Numbered from the stretch's first letter, positions 38,806 through 48,532 are shown. The stretch is DNA of 64,000 nt from Dolichospermum sp. DET69 (GCA_017355425.1 CP070233.1:2273501-2337500); one strand, 5' to 3'. Notes: generated from the letters alone by a model not told the origin. Made by a program: numbers and translations.

Positions 38806-39615
38806 ATGGCTTTACATAAAGTTGAAGACTTTGCTGTTGACCCTAACTATGGTAGTCCAGAGTTAGATCACAATGAAGTTGAAAAGATTAAGCATTTTGA
38901 TGTATATTCAGACATAGATGATGATAAAGTCGGCGCTGTCAAATACATCTTGGTAGATGATTCTGGGCGTTTGCGTTATTTAGTTGTGGATACAGGTTTT
39001 TGGTTCTTTGGTAGGCAAGTATTGTTACCAATTGGACGTTCCCGAATTGATTACAATCAGCGAAGAGTGTATGCAATTGGACTGACGAAAGAGCAGGTAG
39101 AAAATTTACCAGATTTTAAAGATTTGCAAGAAATTGATTACGACTATGAGGAACGGGTGCGGGGAGTTTATCGTCCACCCATAGCACAAGCTCCTTTAGA
39201 GTCATCAACACCCCTAGAGTCACTTGTACCTGTAGATGCTCCACCAGTTTTTAGTGATGCCTCCGTCGCGCGTAGCTCTGGCACAATAATACCTATTGCA
39301 CCTGTTATACCTGTTACTCCTATTACACCCGTTACGTCTGAACACCATACATATAAATATGACGAAGAACCAAATCTTTACAATGTAAATGAGCAAGATC
39401 ACCAAAACCTCAAACTATACGAAGAACGTTTAGTGGCTACTAAATCTCGTGTGAAGACAGGAGAAGTAACTATTAGTAAGGAATTATATACTGAGATGGT
39501 AACAGTTTCTGTACCTGTTCAAAAAGAACGCATAGTCATTGAACACACCAACATTAATGGAAAAGGGGGTACTAAAACCGTATTACCTGCTCAGGATGAT
39601 TTCCATAAACCATAA
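38806..39615 (+). CDS. PRC-barrel and DUF2382 domain stress protein
   Basis: 269 residues. An N-terminal PRC-barrel (about 20-100: KIKHFDVYSDIDDDKVGAV, GRLRYLVVDTGFWFFGRQVLLP) is followed by a Pro/Thr/Val-rich linker (about 120-185) and a C-terminal DUF2382 domain (about 200-262: LYEERLVATKSRVKTGEVTI, VSVPVQKERIVIE). Such proteins are often linked to stress tolerance in cyanobacteria and actinobacteria. It runs toward smc and is followed directly by the 112-bp terminator-like array. Confidence 0.88.
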   Translation: MALHKVEDFAVDPNYGSPELDHNEVEKIKHFDVYSDIDDDKVGAVKYILVDDSGRLRYLVVDTGFWFFGRQVLLPIGRSRIDYNQRRVYAIGLTKEQVENLPDFKDLQEIDYDYEERVRGVYRPPIAQAPLESSTPLESLVPVDAPPVFSDASVARSSGTIIPIAPVIPVTPITPVTSEHHTYKYDEEPNLYNVNEQDHQNLKLYEERLVATKSRVKTGEVTISKELYTEMVTVSVPVQKERIVIEHTNINGKGGTKTVLPAQDDFHKP

Positions 39616-39623
39616 GTGACTTG

Positions 39624-41471
39624 GATTAAATTGTCTGAACTGTGATTTTTTTGATTTTGATGATAAAGATGATGAAAACTTGTGCTTAAGTAAATCATCA
39701 AAATCATCTTCATCACAAGAATCATAGTTCAGAATGATTAAATTGTCTGAACTGTGATTTTTTTGATTTTGATGATAAAGATGATGAAAACTTGTGCTTA
39801 AATAAATCATCAAAATCATCTTCATCACAAGAATCATAGTTCAGAATGATTAAATTGTCTGAACTGTGATTTTTTTGATTTTGATGATAAAGATGATGAA
39901 AACTTGTGCTTAAATAAATCATCAAAATCATCTTCCTCACAAGAATCATAGTTCAGACTGATTAAATTGTCTGAACTGTGATTTTTTTGATTTTGGTGAT
40001 AAAGATGATGAAAACTTGTGCTTAAATAAATCATCAAAATCATCTTCATCACAAGAATCATAGTTCAGAATGATTAAATTGTCTGAACTGTGATTTTTTT
40101 GATTTTGATGATAAAGATGATGAAAACTTGTGCTTAAATAAATCATCAAAATCATCTTCCTCACAAGAATCATAGTTCAGAATGATTAAATTGTCTGAAC
40201 TGTGATTTTTTTGATTTTGATGATAAAGATGATGAAAACTTGTGCTTAAATAAATCATCAAAATCATCTTCATCACAAGAATCACAGTTCAGACTGATTA
40301 AATTGTCTGAACTGTGATTTTTTTGATTTTGATGATAAAGATGATGAAAACTTGTGCTTAAATAAATCATCAAAATCATCTTCCTCACAAGAATCATAGT
40401 TCAGAATGATTAAATTGTCTGAACTGTGATTTTTTTGATTTTAGTGATAAAGATGATGAAAACTTGTGCTTAAATAAATCATCAAAATCATCTTCATCAC
40501 AAGAATCACAGTTCAGAATGATTAAATTGTCTGAACTGTGATTTTTTTGATTTTGGTGATAAAGATGATGAAAACTTGTGCTTAAATAAATCATCAAAAT
40601 CATCTTCATCACAAGAATCATAGTTCAGAATGATTAAATTGTCTGAACTGTGATTTTTTTGATTTTAGTGATGAAGATGATGAAAACTTGTGCTTAAATA
40701 AATCATCAAAATCATCTTCATCACAAGAATCACAGTTCAGAATGATTAAATTGTCTGAACTGTGATTTTTTTGATTTTGGTGATAAAGATGATGAAAACT
40801 TGTGCTTAAATAAATCATCAAAATCATCTTCCTCACAAGAATCATAGTTCAGAATGATTAAATTGTCTGAACTGTGATTTTTTTGATTTTGATGATAAAG
40901 ATGATGAAAACTTGTGCTTAAACAAATCATCAAAATCATCTTCCTCACAAGAATCACAGTTCAGAATGATTAAATTGTCTGAACTGTGATTTTTTTGATT
41001 TTGGTGATAAAGATGATGAAAACTTGTTCAGAAACAAATCATCAAAATCATCTTCCTCACAAGAATCACAGTTCAGAATGATTAAATTGTCTGAACTGTG
41101 ATTTTTTTGATTTTGGTGATAAAGATGATGAAAACTTGTGCTTAAATAAATCATCAAAATCATCTTCCTCACAAGAATCATAGTTCAGAATGATTAAATT
41201 GTCTGAACTGTGATTTTTTTGATTTTGGTGACAAAGATGATGAAAACTTGTGCTTAAGTAAATCATCAAAATCATCTTCCTCACAAGAATCACAGTTCAG
41301 AATGATTAAATTGTCTGAACTGTGATTTTTTTGATTTTGGTGATAAAGATGATAAAAACTTGTTATTAAATAAATCATCAAAATCATCTTCATCACAAGA
41401 ATCATAGTTCAGAATGATTAAATTGTCTGAACTGTGATTTTTTTGATTTTGATGATAAAGATGATGAAAAC
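39624..41471. repeat. Array of 16.5 copies of a 112-bp repeat with terminator-like hairpins
   Basis: GATTAAATTGTCTGAACTG starts at 39624 and recurs every 112 bp to 41416; the last unit stops about 55 bp in, at the smc stop. At each junction AATCAYAGTTCAGA pairs with TCTGAACTGTGATT (14-bp stem, 12-base loop) and is followed by TTTTTT on the plus strand. TGATTTTGATGAT and ATCATCAAAATCA give a second stem within each unit. Copies differ at a few positions only. There are no unique spacers, so it is not a CRISPR array, and the many 75-codon minus-strand frames are repeat artefacts. Confidence 0.97.
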
Positions 41472-41474
41472 ATT

Positions 41475-44400
41475 CTATGATAACTTAATCCCCAAAACTT
41501 GAGTATAAGCACCTCTAGCTTGAGTCACACCAATTGTCCGCTGTGCTGCTTCTATCATCGGACTGCGTAAACTTACAACTATAAACTGTGCCTGTTCTGC
41601 TTGTTGTTTAATCATTCTTGCTAATCGTTCCACATTTGACCCATCTAAAAACATATCAACCTCATCAAAGGCGTAAAATGGGGACGGACGATAACGTTGT
41701 AGGGCAAATATAAAACTTAATGCAGTTAAGGATTTTTCTCCCCCAGACATAGAAGCAAGACGTTGTACAGGTTTACCTTTGGGGTGTGCGACTAGGTTCA
41801 AACCACTGTTAAAGGGATCTTCATTATTATCTAGTTGTAAATAACCGTCACCATCAGAAAGAATAGCAAAAATAGATTGGAAATTCTCATTTACTGCATC
41901 AAAAGCTTCTTTAAATGCTTTTTGACGCAACGTGGTAAAATTTTCAATTCTTAACAATAATTCTGTCCGTTCACCTTCTAATGTCTCTAATTTTTCTGTC
42001 AGTTCTTGAAGACGACCTTGGACTTTATCGTATTCTTCCAAAGCTAACATATTTACAGGTTCCATTGCCTGTAAACGTTTGCCTAAACTCCGCAATTCTT
42101 TTTGCAAGTCCTCTAAATCAACTTTATTCGGAACTTCTGGGAGAGGACTGGGTAATTCTGCACCTAAATCTCGCAACTGGTTTTGGAGTGCGGTTAAATC
42201 TTCTCGGCGTTTTTCTTGAGTTTCTTGGAGTTTCTCAATCTCCCATTGTAACTGTTGTTGACGCAATAAGAGCGATCGCAATTCCGTTTCTGCTGTATCC
42301 CGGTTTTTCTTTTCTTCTCCTAAATTTTCTTCCAGTTTCCGCAAATTAGCTTGAATTGCAGTAATCAAATTATTCAATTCTAAAACTTGATTTTTGACAG
42401 TTACTTCTTGTTGTTTATTATTTGTCTCTTCTTGTTGATATTGAATAACTCGCGCTTGAGCCTCTTCTATTTTTTCTTGTAACCGCTGTTGTTGATTTTC
42501 TAAGTTCTTTAATTGTTGTTGTCCGTCTCTTAATGCGGTTTCTCGTTGTTGTAATTGCTGCTCTTGGATTTTAATGGTAGCTTGGATTTGTTGCCATTCG
42601 CTGGGGGTTTGGGAAGATTCCAACTCAGCCAAAGTATGTCTCAATTGTTGAAGTTGAGTTTCTTCTGTCGGTAATTCCCGATTTAAAATTTCTAACCGTG
42701 ATTGTGCAGATGTGAATTTTTCCGTATTTTGGGAAAGTTGAGCGCGAGTATTTGTTAGTTGCGCGGTTAAACTTTTAATCTCTTTTTGCAACTGTTCTAA
42801 ATATAATTGTTGTTCCCTGCGTCCTTGCCGGGCTTCCGTCAATTCTTGGGTTAATGTTTTAGTGCGAGTTGCTAAAGTAGAAATTGCTTCGCCGCAGCGT
42901 TCTAAAACACGATCAATATCTATTAAGCGAGATTTTAAATTAGCGACTTCTTCAGATTCCCCTGCGTCTCCCTTTTCAAATCGCAAAGATGAACGTTGAT
43001 TACTGCTACCACCTGTCATCGCTCCGCTAGTTTCTAATAATTCCCCTTGCAAAGTGACAATTCGATATAGTCCCATGTTTCTTCGAGCCTGTGCCAGACT
43101 AGCAAATACTACTGTTGCACCAAAAACATAGGCAAAGACATCATGATAACGGCGATCGCATTCTACCAAATCTACCGCATAACTCACAAACCCATCAGCT
43201 AAACGCAGAGTTGCATCTTGAGTAAATTTAGGAACTTTGATTTTATTTAAAGGTAAAAAAGTTGCCCTTCCTGCCCGTTTTTGTTTCAACAGTTCAATCC
43301 CCGCAGATGCTACACTATCATCATCAACAACAATATGCCCTAAACGTCCACCAGCAGCCATTTCCAATGCTAATTGATGTTTAGGTTCAACCTTACCCAA
43401 CTGCACTACCAAACCGCACAAACCTGGCATTTCCGACTGTAGAATTACTTTACTGGCTTGTGTTCCTTGAATTTCCTGTTGTGCTTGGGTTTGTGCTTCT
43501 AATTTATCTAACTGACGTTGTTTGTCTCGTTGTTCTTGTAAAAGCCGCTTTTGAGTATCTTGTTGAATTTGTAACTCTTGTTCTGTCGCAGCTAGATTTT
43601 CAGCTAAATTCTGAATAGGTTGAGTAGAAGCATGAAATTCCATTTCTAACTGCACACATTCAGCTTGTTTTTGAGCTAATTCCGGTTCTAAAGTGGCAAT
43701 TAAATCAGATTGTTCAGAAATAAGTTGTTGTAATTGAGTATTACGTTCTTGTAGTTGTGCTTGTTCAGTGCGTTGAGGTTCGAGAATATGCAGCAAAGAT
43801 TCAATTTGCCGATTTAAAGCTGTTTGTTGTTGTACCCAAGCTTCGGAAGCTGAGGCAATTTCCGCAGCAGCTTGACGAGAAGATTCTAAATTCTGTTGTG
43901 CGGTATTTCTTTCTTGTTGTAGAGACGTTCCATGAAACGTCTCTACATTTTGTTGTTTTATCGCTTTCTCTAAATCAAGTTGATATTGTTGAATTTCTTG
44001 ATGAGTTTGATTTAAACGTCTGGTAGATTCTTGAATAGATGCTTCTAACTCTCGTTGTTGACGTTGGAGTTGTTTGCGTTCCGCTTCCTGGGTAGCGAGA
44101 TTAGACTGAACAGAGAGAACTTCATCCTCTCCCAAAGCCTTAACACGGAGATTAAGCTGCTCAAGTTCAGTAGTTTTCTGATTAATTTGGGAATTAGTTG
44201 TAGTTAATTGACTAGTAAAATCACTGAAATTGCGATCGCCATCTTCAACTTGTTTAACCAGCTTTTCCTGCTGTGATTGGAGAGAACGCCAAGATAACAC
44301 CGCTTCCCAAGACTGCTTTTGAATAAATTCAATTCGCAATAATTGATACTTTTCCGCTTTGGCTTTGTCTTGAGATAGGCGATCGCATTGTAAACTTAAC

Positions 44401-45176
44401 TCAGTTTGAATAATTCGACAACTATCTTCCTTATCCTTCACCTCATCCAAAGTAGACTTAGCTTGGACAATCTTCCGATCATAGGTCGCTACCCCGGCCA
44501 ATTCATCAATAATTTCCCGCCGTTCCTTGGCATTCATCGAGATAATGCTAGTTACATCCCCCTGCAACACCACATTATACCCTTCAGGATAAATCCGTAA
44601 CTCCTCCAACTGCTCATGCAACTCAGTTAGAGTAGAAGCCTCACCATTAATATAATAATTCGACGTATAACCCCCTTGCTGAGACACCCGCAAACGGCGA
44701 GTTACACTCCAATCAGACGATTTTGGATTTTGGATTTTGGATTTTGGATTTTCTTCCCCTACTTCCCCAACCGATTTTGGATTTTGGATTTTGGATTTTG
44801 GATTTTCTCCCCCAACTTCCCCAACTTCCCCAACCTCCCCAACCTCCCCAACCTCCCCAACTCCCCCCACTCCCCTACTCCCCCCCTCTGCGCCTTTGCG
44901 TGAGACATCGGAAATATCAAAAGTTACTGTTACACTAGCTTCCAGTGCCGAACGCCCCTTATGTTTTTGAGCATTATTCACCAAATCCGGTAACCGTTCT
45001 GCCCGCATACCCTTAGAACTAGCCAGTCCCAAACAAAACAACAAAGCATCCAGAATATTTGACTTCCCAGAACCATTAGGCCCAGATATGACCGTACACC
45101 CCGGTAACAAAGGGACAGAAGTAGTCCCACCGAAGGATTTAAAATTGGTAAGTTCAACGCGCTTGACGTATACCAT
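41475..45176 (-). CDS. smc: Chromosome segregation protein SMC
   Basis: 1233 residues, full length. It is the condensin ATPase that organises and segregates the chromosome with ScpA and ScpB. Walker A GPNGSGKSN at about 33-41, coiled coil to about 530, a hinge about 550-700 (GLCGLVVQLG, GRLGHIVVDDD, ETSGAMTGG), a second coiled coil, then SMSGGEKSLTALSF and Walker B FYAFDEVDMFLDG. About 60 extra residues (93-153) within the N-terminal head are heptamer-coded (GEVGEVGEVGE, NPKSKIQNPKS twice). A palindrome-coded [12 protein letters not shown] lies at about 410-421 in the coiled coil. The scpA partner is at 20138-20923. Confidence 0.97.
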   Translation of the reverse strand: MVYVKRVELTNFKSFGGTTSVPLLPGCTVISGPNGSGKSNILDALLFCLGLASSKGMRAERLPDLVNNAQKHKGRSALEASVTVTFDISDVSRKGAEGGSRGVGGVGEVGEVGEVGEVGEVGGENPKSKIQNPKSVGEVGEENPKSKIQNPKSSDWSVTRRLRVSQQGGYTSNYYINGEASTLTELHEQLEELRIYPEGYNVVLQGDVTSIISMNAKERREIIDELAGVATYDRKIVQAKSTLDEVKDKEDSCRIIQTELSLQCDRLSQDKAKAEKYQLLRIEFIQKQSWEAVLSWRSLQSQQEKLVKQVEDGDRNFSDFTSQLTTTNSQINQKTTELEQLNLRVKALGEDEVLSVQSNLATQEAERKQLQRQQRELEASIQESTRRLNQTHQEIQQYQLDLEKAIKQQNVETFHGTSLQQERNTAQQNLESSRQAAAEIASASEAWVQQQTALNRQIESLLHILEPQRTEQAQLQERNTQLQQLISEQSDLIATLEPELAQKQAECVQLEMEFHASTQPIQNLAENLAATEQELQIQQDTQKRLLQEQRDKQRQLDKLEAQTQAQQEIQGTQASKVILQSEMPGLCGLVVQLGKVEPKHQLALEMAAGGRLGHIVVDDDSVASAGIELLKQKRAGRATFLPLNKIKVPKFTQDATLRLADGFVSYAVDLVECDRRYHDVFAYVFGATVVFASLAQARRNMGLYRIVTLQGELLETSGAMTGGSSNQRSSLRFEKGDAGESEEVANLKSRLIDIDRVLERCGEAISTLATRTKTLTQELTEARQGRREQQLYLEQLQKEIKSLTAQLTNTRAQLSQNTEKFTSAQSRLEILNRELPTEETQLQQLRHTLAELESSQTPSEWQQIQATIKIQEQQLQQRETALRDGQQQLKNLENQQQRLQEKIEEAQARVIQYQQEETNNKQQEVTVKNQVLELNNLITAIQANLRKLEENLGEEKKNRDTAETELRSLLLRQQQLQWEIEKLQETQEKRREDLTALQNQLRDLGAELPSPLPEVPNKVDLEDLQKELRSLGKRLQAMEPVNMLALEEYDKVQGRLQELTEKLETLEGERTELLLRIENFTTLRQKAFKEAFDAVNENFQSIFAILSDGDGYLQLDNNEDPFNSGLNLVAHPKGKPVQRLASMSGGEKSLTALSFIFALQRYRPSPFYAFDEVDMFLDGSNVERLARMIKQQAEQAQFIVVSLRSPMIEAAQRTIGVTQARGAYTQVLGIKLS
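43919..43946 (-). repeat. 28-bp palindrome inside smc, shared with mfd
   Basis: GTAGAGACGTTTCATGGAAC then GTCTCTAC on the coding strand, read as VETFHGTSL. It differs from the mfd copy (26277-26304) at only two bases and is in the same frame. Confidence 0.9.
44718..44900 (-). repeat. Heptamer repeats inside the smc coding region
   Basis: Plus-strand GGATTTT heptamers form two blocks (44720-44750 and 44772-44805), and CCCCAACTTC/CCCCAACCTC units fill 44808-44880. The whole tract keeps the smc frame open and encodes a Gly/Glu/Val and Pro/Lys/Ser-rich insert. Confidence 0.9.
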
Positions 45177-45239
45177 GAGGCACTGGTTAACTGTAAACTG
45201 GGGTAAGTAAACAATTGTACCAATTATTTATCGTTTCGT

Positions 45240-45800
45240 GACGAAGAAGGAGGGGAGAATTTGATAAATGATATTTTTTGACACTCTCAGGGCTAAAGCC
45301 GCTGAGATTCTTGGTTCAACGAGTCCACTTAGTTTAGATCCCTTGCAGTATCTAAACCAGAGGTGGTTCTCTCCCCAAGCGTTAACTTTCCCTCTGCCCG
45401 AAGGTAGTCGCATTGCTGCAAATTTTGCTTGCTAGGGGCGTATTGCAATACGCCCGTACAATTCTGTGTTGTCTAGCTCCCATTAAGATTTTACCTATTC
45501 GGAGGGTAGTCACTAGAACTATGGAATAGAACCCCATATCAACAAGAGTCAAGGACCAGAAAAGCCGTTAGGCAGTTAGGTTTTTATACAGGTTGATTAC
45601 CATTCCTGTTGTGGGCAGTATAACACCATTAGGAGCAAAGATGACAAAACTTCATGTACCTCAACCAATCTTCATGAGAAGAAAGACTCTATGCGCTTTA
45701 TTACCGCACGAGTCGCTTATATCTCAGGTCTAAAGACACTGAGCTTTACGCTTGCCGGATACTCTTGTAACTCGATGAGCAGGAATAAATAATAAATAGT
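45240..45800. repeat. Intergenic repeat remnants with IS200/IS605-like hairpins
   Basis: The 729-bp gap between smc and the GH13 gene has no gene. It holds the hairpin GACACTCTCAGGGCTAAAGC then CGCTGAGATTCTTGG (45277-45313), a TTTAGAT...ATCTAAA hairpin (about 45331-45357), the perfect palindrome GGGCGTATTGCAATACGCCC (45435-45454) and another hairpin CTCAGGTCTAAAGACACTGAG (45724-45744). Together they look like decayed ends of an IS200/IS605-type element. No transposase remains. Confidence 0.4.
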
Positions 45801-45810
45801 ATTGTTGACT

Positions 45811-45873
45811 AGGGCAGGCTAGAAGCCCACCCCACAAAATTAATATATTAATTGTGGGGTGGGCATCCTGCCC
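45811..45873. repeat. GGGCAGG...CCTGCCC long hairpin
   Basis: GCCCACCCCACAA and TTGTGGGGTGGGC pair around ATTAATATATTAAT, giving a stem of more than 20 bp just before the GH13 gene at 45906. It belongs to the dispersed GTGGGC palindrome family. Confidence 0.75.
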
Positions 45874-45905
45874 GTCTATCTTATTTCTAATAAATACATA
45901 AATTT

Positions 45906-47351
45906 ATGCAGATTAACACACCAGATTGGGTGAAACACGCAGTTTTCTATCAAATCTTCCCCGACAGATTTGCCAGAAGTCAACGTTCTCACCAAAGCTT
46001 CTTAAATAATGCCAATTTAGAAGATTGGGACGCACCACCCACATATCAAGGTTATAAAGGTGGTGATTTGTGGGGCGTTTTAGAACAATTAGACTATATC
46101 GAAAGTTTAGGAATTACGGCGATTTACTTTACACCCATTTTTCAATCTGCTAGTAATCATCGTTATCATACCCATGATTATTACCAAGTTGATCCCATGT
46201 TGGGGGGAAATCAGGCTTTACGAGAATTACTAGATGCAGCCCATTCACGAAATATCAGAATAGTTCTGGATGGCGTATTTAATCATTCTAGTCGAGGATT
46301 TTTCTTTTTCCATGATGTCCTAGAAAATGGTTCTAATTCTCCTTGGGTAGATTGGTTCAAAATCCAAGACTGGCCGCTTGCACCCTATGATGGAAAATTA
46401 CCTGCTAACTATGATTCTTGGATAGGAATTCGCTCTTTACCAACCTTTAACCATGATCATCCAGATGTTAAAGAGTATATCATGAAAATTGCCGAATATT
46501 GGTTAGAATTTGGCATTGATGGTTGGCGATTAGATGTACCCAATGAGATTAAAACTCCTGGTTTTTGGCAAGAATTTCGCCAACGAGTCAAAGCCATTAA
46601 TCCAGAGGCTTATATTGTCGGTGAAATCTGGTCAGATGCCCGTGAATGGCTCGATGGTACACAGTTTGACGGGGTGATGAATTATTTATTTAATGAAGCT
46701 GCCATTGCCTTTGCAGTAGGCGATAAAGTAGTATTAGACTTAGTTAAATCTCAAGGTTATTCTCCCTATCCTGCCCTAGATGCGACTGAATATGCGGATA
46801 AAATTCACAGCCTTTTAGAATTGTATCCTTGGGAAATTCAACTAACTCAATTAAATGTCTTGAGTAGCCATGATACAGCTAGATTAATGAGTATTGCTGA
46901 TGGTGATCAGGCAAGTGTAGAATTATGTAATTTGTTATTATTTACCTTTCCTGGTGCGCCCAGTATTTATTATGGCGATGAAGTGGGTTTAGTGGGAGGA
47001 AAAGATCCTGATTGTCGGCGTGTTTTTCCTTTAGAATCTGACTGGAATCAAGAAATTTTCAATACTCACAAAAAATTAATTTCTCTGCGTCAAAATTATC
47101 CAGCTTTGCGAATTGGTAATTATCAAGTTCTCTATGCAAAAGCAACAGTTTATGTGTTTGCGCGAACTTTAGAAAATGAAGTATTAATTATTGCTGTGAA
47201 TGTTGGTAATGAATCTATAACGGTGAATATAGATTGTAGTAATTTGCAACGTCAACCGAATCAAGTTTTATTTGGAAGTGGAGAAATTACCTGGAATGGT
47301 GAGAATGTTTGTTTAACTATTCTTCCTCGTAGCGGCTTGATTTTGGGATAA
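45906..47351 (+). CDS. GH13 alpha-glycosidase (alpha-amylase/neopullulanase type)
   Basis: 481 residues. A (beta/alpha)8 GH13 catalytic domain starts near the N-terminus (WVKHAVFYQIFPDRFARS), and a short C-terminal beta domain follows about 405-480. Conserved regions: DGVFNHSS (region I), the nucleophile Asp in DGWRLDVPNEI (region II), the acid/base Glu in IVGEIWSD (region III) and LSSHDTARL (region IV). PDRF and YKGGDLWGV fit cyclomaltodextrinase/neopullulanase-like enzymes. No signal peptide is seen, so it probably degrades maltodextrins or glycogen fragments in the cytoplasm. Exact specificity is uncertain. Confidence 0.93.
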   Translation: MQINTPDWVKHAVFYQIFPDRFARSQRSHQSFLNNANLEDWDAPPTYQGYKGGDLWGVLEQLDYIESLGITAIYFTPIFQSASNHRYHTHDYYQVDPMLGGNQALRELLDAAHSRNIRIVLDGVFNHSSRGFFFFHDVLENGSNSPWVDWFKIQDWPLAPYDGKLPANYDSWIGIRSLPTFNHDHPDVKEYIMKIAEYWLEFGIDGWRLDVPNEIKTPGFWQEFRQRVKAINPEAYIVGEIWSDAREWLDGTQFDGVMNYLFNEAAIAFAVGDKVVLDLVKSQGYSPYPALDATEYADKIHSLLELYPWEIQLTQLNVLSSHDTARLMSIADGDQASVELCNLLLFTFPGAPSIYYGDEVGLVGGKDPDCRRVFPLESDWNQEIFNTHKKLISLRQNYPALRIGNYQVLYAKATVYVFARTLENEVLIIAVNVGNESITVNIDCSNLQRQPNQVLFGSGEITWNGENVCLTILPRSGLILG

Positions 47352-47362
47352 ATGTTAAAATT

Positions 47363-47391
47363 GTAGAGATGCTCTTATAAAACGTTTCTAC
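47363..47391. repeat. Degenerate intergenic copy of the mfd/smc palindrome
   Basis: GTAGAGATGCTC...AACGTTTCTAC keeps the outer arms of the 28-bp palindrome found in mfd and smc. It lies just after the GH13 stop. Confidence 0.65.
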
Positions 47392-47511
47392 AAGGGTTTC
47401 AGAAAACGATATTTAATTTTCAAGGTCTATTGGTGATATTTTTTCTAGCGTTGTGGGTATTCTAATGACTAGGAGCAATGCTGCAATTTAGAGAACAGCA
47501 ATTTTTGATAT

Positions 47512-47904
47512 ATGGCTAATTCCGGGAGTGATTATTTAACTCAACGCGCTAATCAGATTAAGCGGAAGCAAAAAATTGTTACATATATTTCTTTATTAGG
47601 CTTTGGTGGTTCAATGTTGTTTGGTGCGGTAAATACGCTTAAACAAGCTTGGGAAAAACCTCAGCAACCAGTAGCAGTTAAATCGGCTGAAACTGAGTTA
47701 CAAAAACAGGTTAAGGGTTATGAGTTGGTTTTACAGCGTGAACCAAATAATCAAATGGCACTTGAGAAGTTGTCTATTTTTCGGTTACAGTCTGGAGATA
47801 ATCGGGGAGCAATTACCCTAATGGAGAGGTTGGTAAAATTGCATCCTGATAGACAGGATTATAAAACTGTTTTAGCAGATATTCAGAAGAAAATGGCAAA
47901 GTAA
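47512..47904 (+). CDS. Small membrane-anchored TPR-like protein
   Basis: 130 residues. A short basic N-terminus, one membrane segment at about 24-42 (IVTYISLLGFGGSMLFGAV), then a TPR-like pair about 65-128 (LQKQVKGYELVLQREPNNQM, GAITLMERLVKLHPDRQDYK). Conserved hypothetical type in cyanobacteria, likely a protein-protein interaction module at the membrane. Its 3' end and about 30 bp of flank are duplicated at 48533-48657, on the other side of the nucleotidyltransferase gene. Confidence 0.75.
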   Translation: MANSGSDYLTQRANQIKRKQKIVTYISLLGFGGSMLFGAVNTLKQAWEKPQQPVAVKSAETELQKQVKGYELVLQREPNNQMALEKLSIFRLQSGDNRGAITLMERLVKLHPDRQDYKTVLADIQKKMAK

Positions 47905-47977
47905 GCGCGATCGCTCTTAGAATATAGTTCAGAAAACCTGTTGATGGAAAATTTAGTTAAATTGGGATTAACATCAT

Positions 47978-48301
47978 TCATAAAATAATTCCCTCTTTTC
48001 TCACATTAAGAAAAAACGGAGTATTTTTGGATTGAAAATCATTAGTCTCAGTAAAAACACGTGAAATAACCAAATCAAATTCTAAAGATAATTCTGCAAT
48101 AAAAACGCTAGTTTTTTCGATTTCCTGAGAATAGTTAAAAGGTTGTTTTAACACAATTAAAATATCTAAGTCAGAATCAGCATGATGATCACCTCTAGCG
48201 CGAGAACCAAACAAAATAACTTGATCTAAATTATCTTGATAGGTTTTCTGTAGAAATATTTTAGTTTTTTCTAAAATTTTAGTTATAGTTGGTGACTCCA
48301 T
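47978..48301 (-). CDS. MNT-type nucleotidyltransferase domain protein
   Basis: 107 residues, minimal nucleotidyltransferase fold. The catalytic motif GSRARGDHHADSDLDILI (about 32-49) has both metal-binding aspartates, and a third acidic residue is in LEFDLVI. MNT proteins usually act as antitoxins that modify a HEPN ribonuclease partner. No HEPN gene is found on either side, so it is an orphan here. It lies between the TPR gene and that gene's duplicated 3' end, which suggests it arrived with or after that duplication. Confidence 0.85.
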   Translation of the reverse strand: MESPTITKILEKTKIFLQKTYQDNLDQVILFGSRARGDHHADSDLDILIVLKQPFNYSQEIEKTSVFIAELSLEFDLVISRVFTETNDFQSKNTPFFLNVRKEGIIL

Positions 48302-48532
48302 ATTTAATAACCTCGTTGAATTAACATTATCAGTGATTACGTCAAGAAATGGTTCAATTATCTTCTAGATATTGTATCACAAAACATAAATATATGTAGC
48401 AAGAGTAAAAAGACACTAGTATTTTCACTCGCTACAATTGTAAAGATTTATTAAAACTAATATTTGTATTTTTAGAACATGATATGATTTTAAAAAATAT
48501 GGGTATTTTAAAATTCAGGGGATACTTGAGGA

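Noticed and set aside
39583-41405. Chain of about a dozen 75-codon minus-strand frames with Asp-rich peptides
   Set aside because: Each spans two units of the 112-bp repeat; 112 is not a multiple of three and no ribosome binding sites or independent conservation are visible. They are repeat artefacts.
39624-41471. CRISPR array
   Set aside because: The whole 112-bp unit is repeated with few changes; there are no unique spacers, and no cas genes are present.
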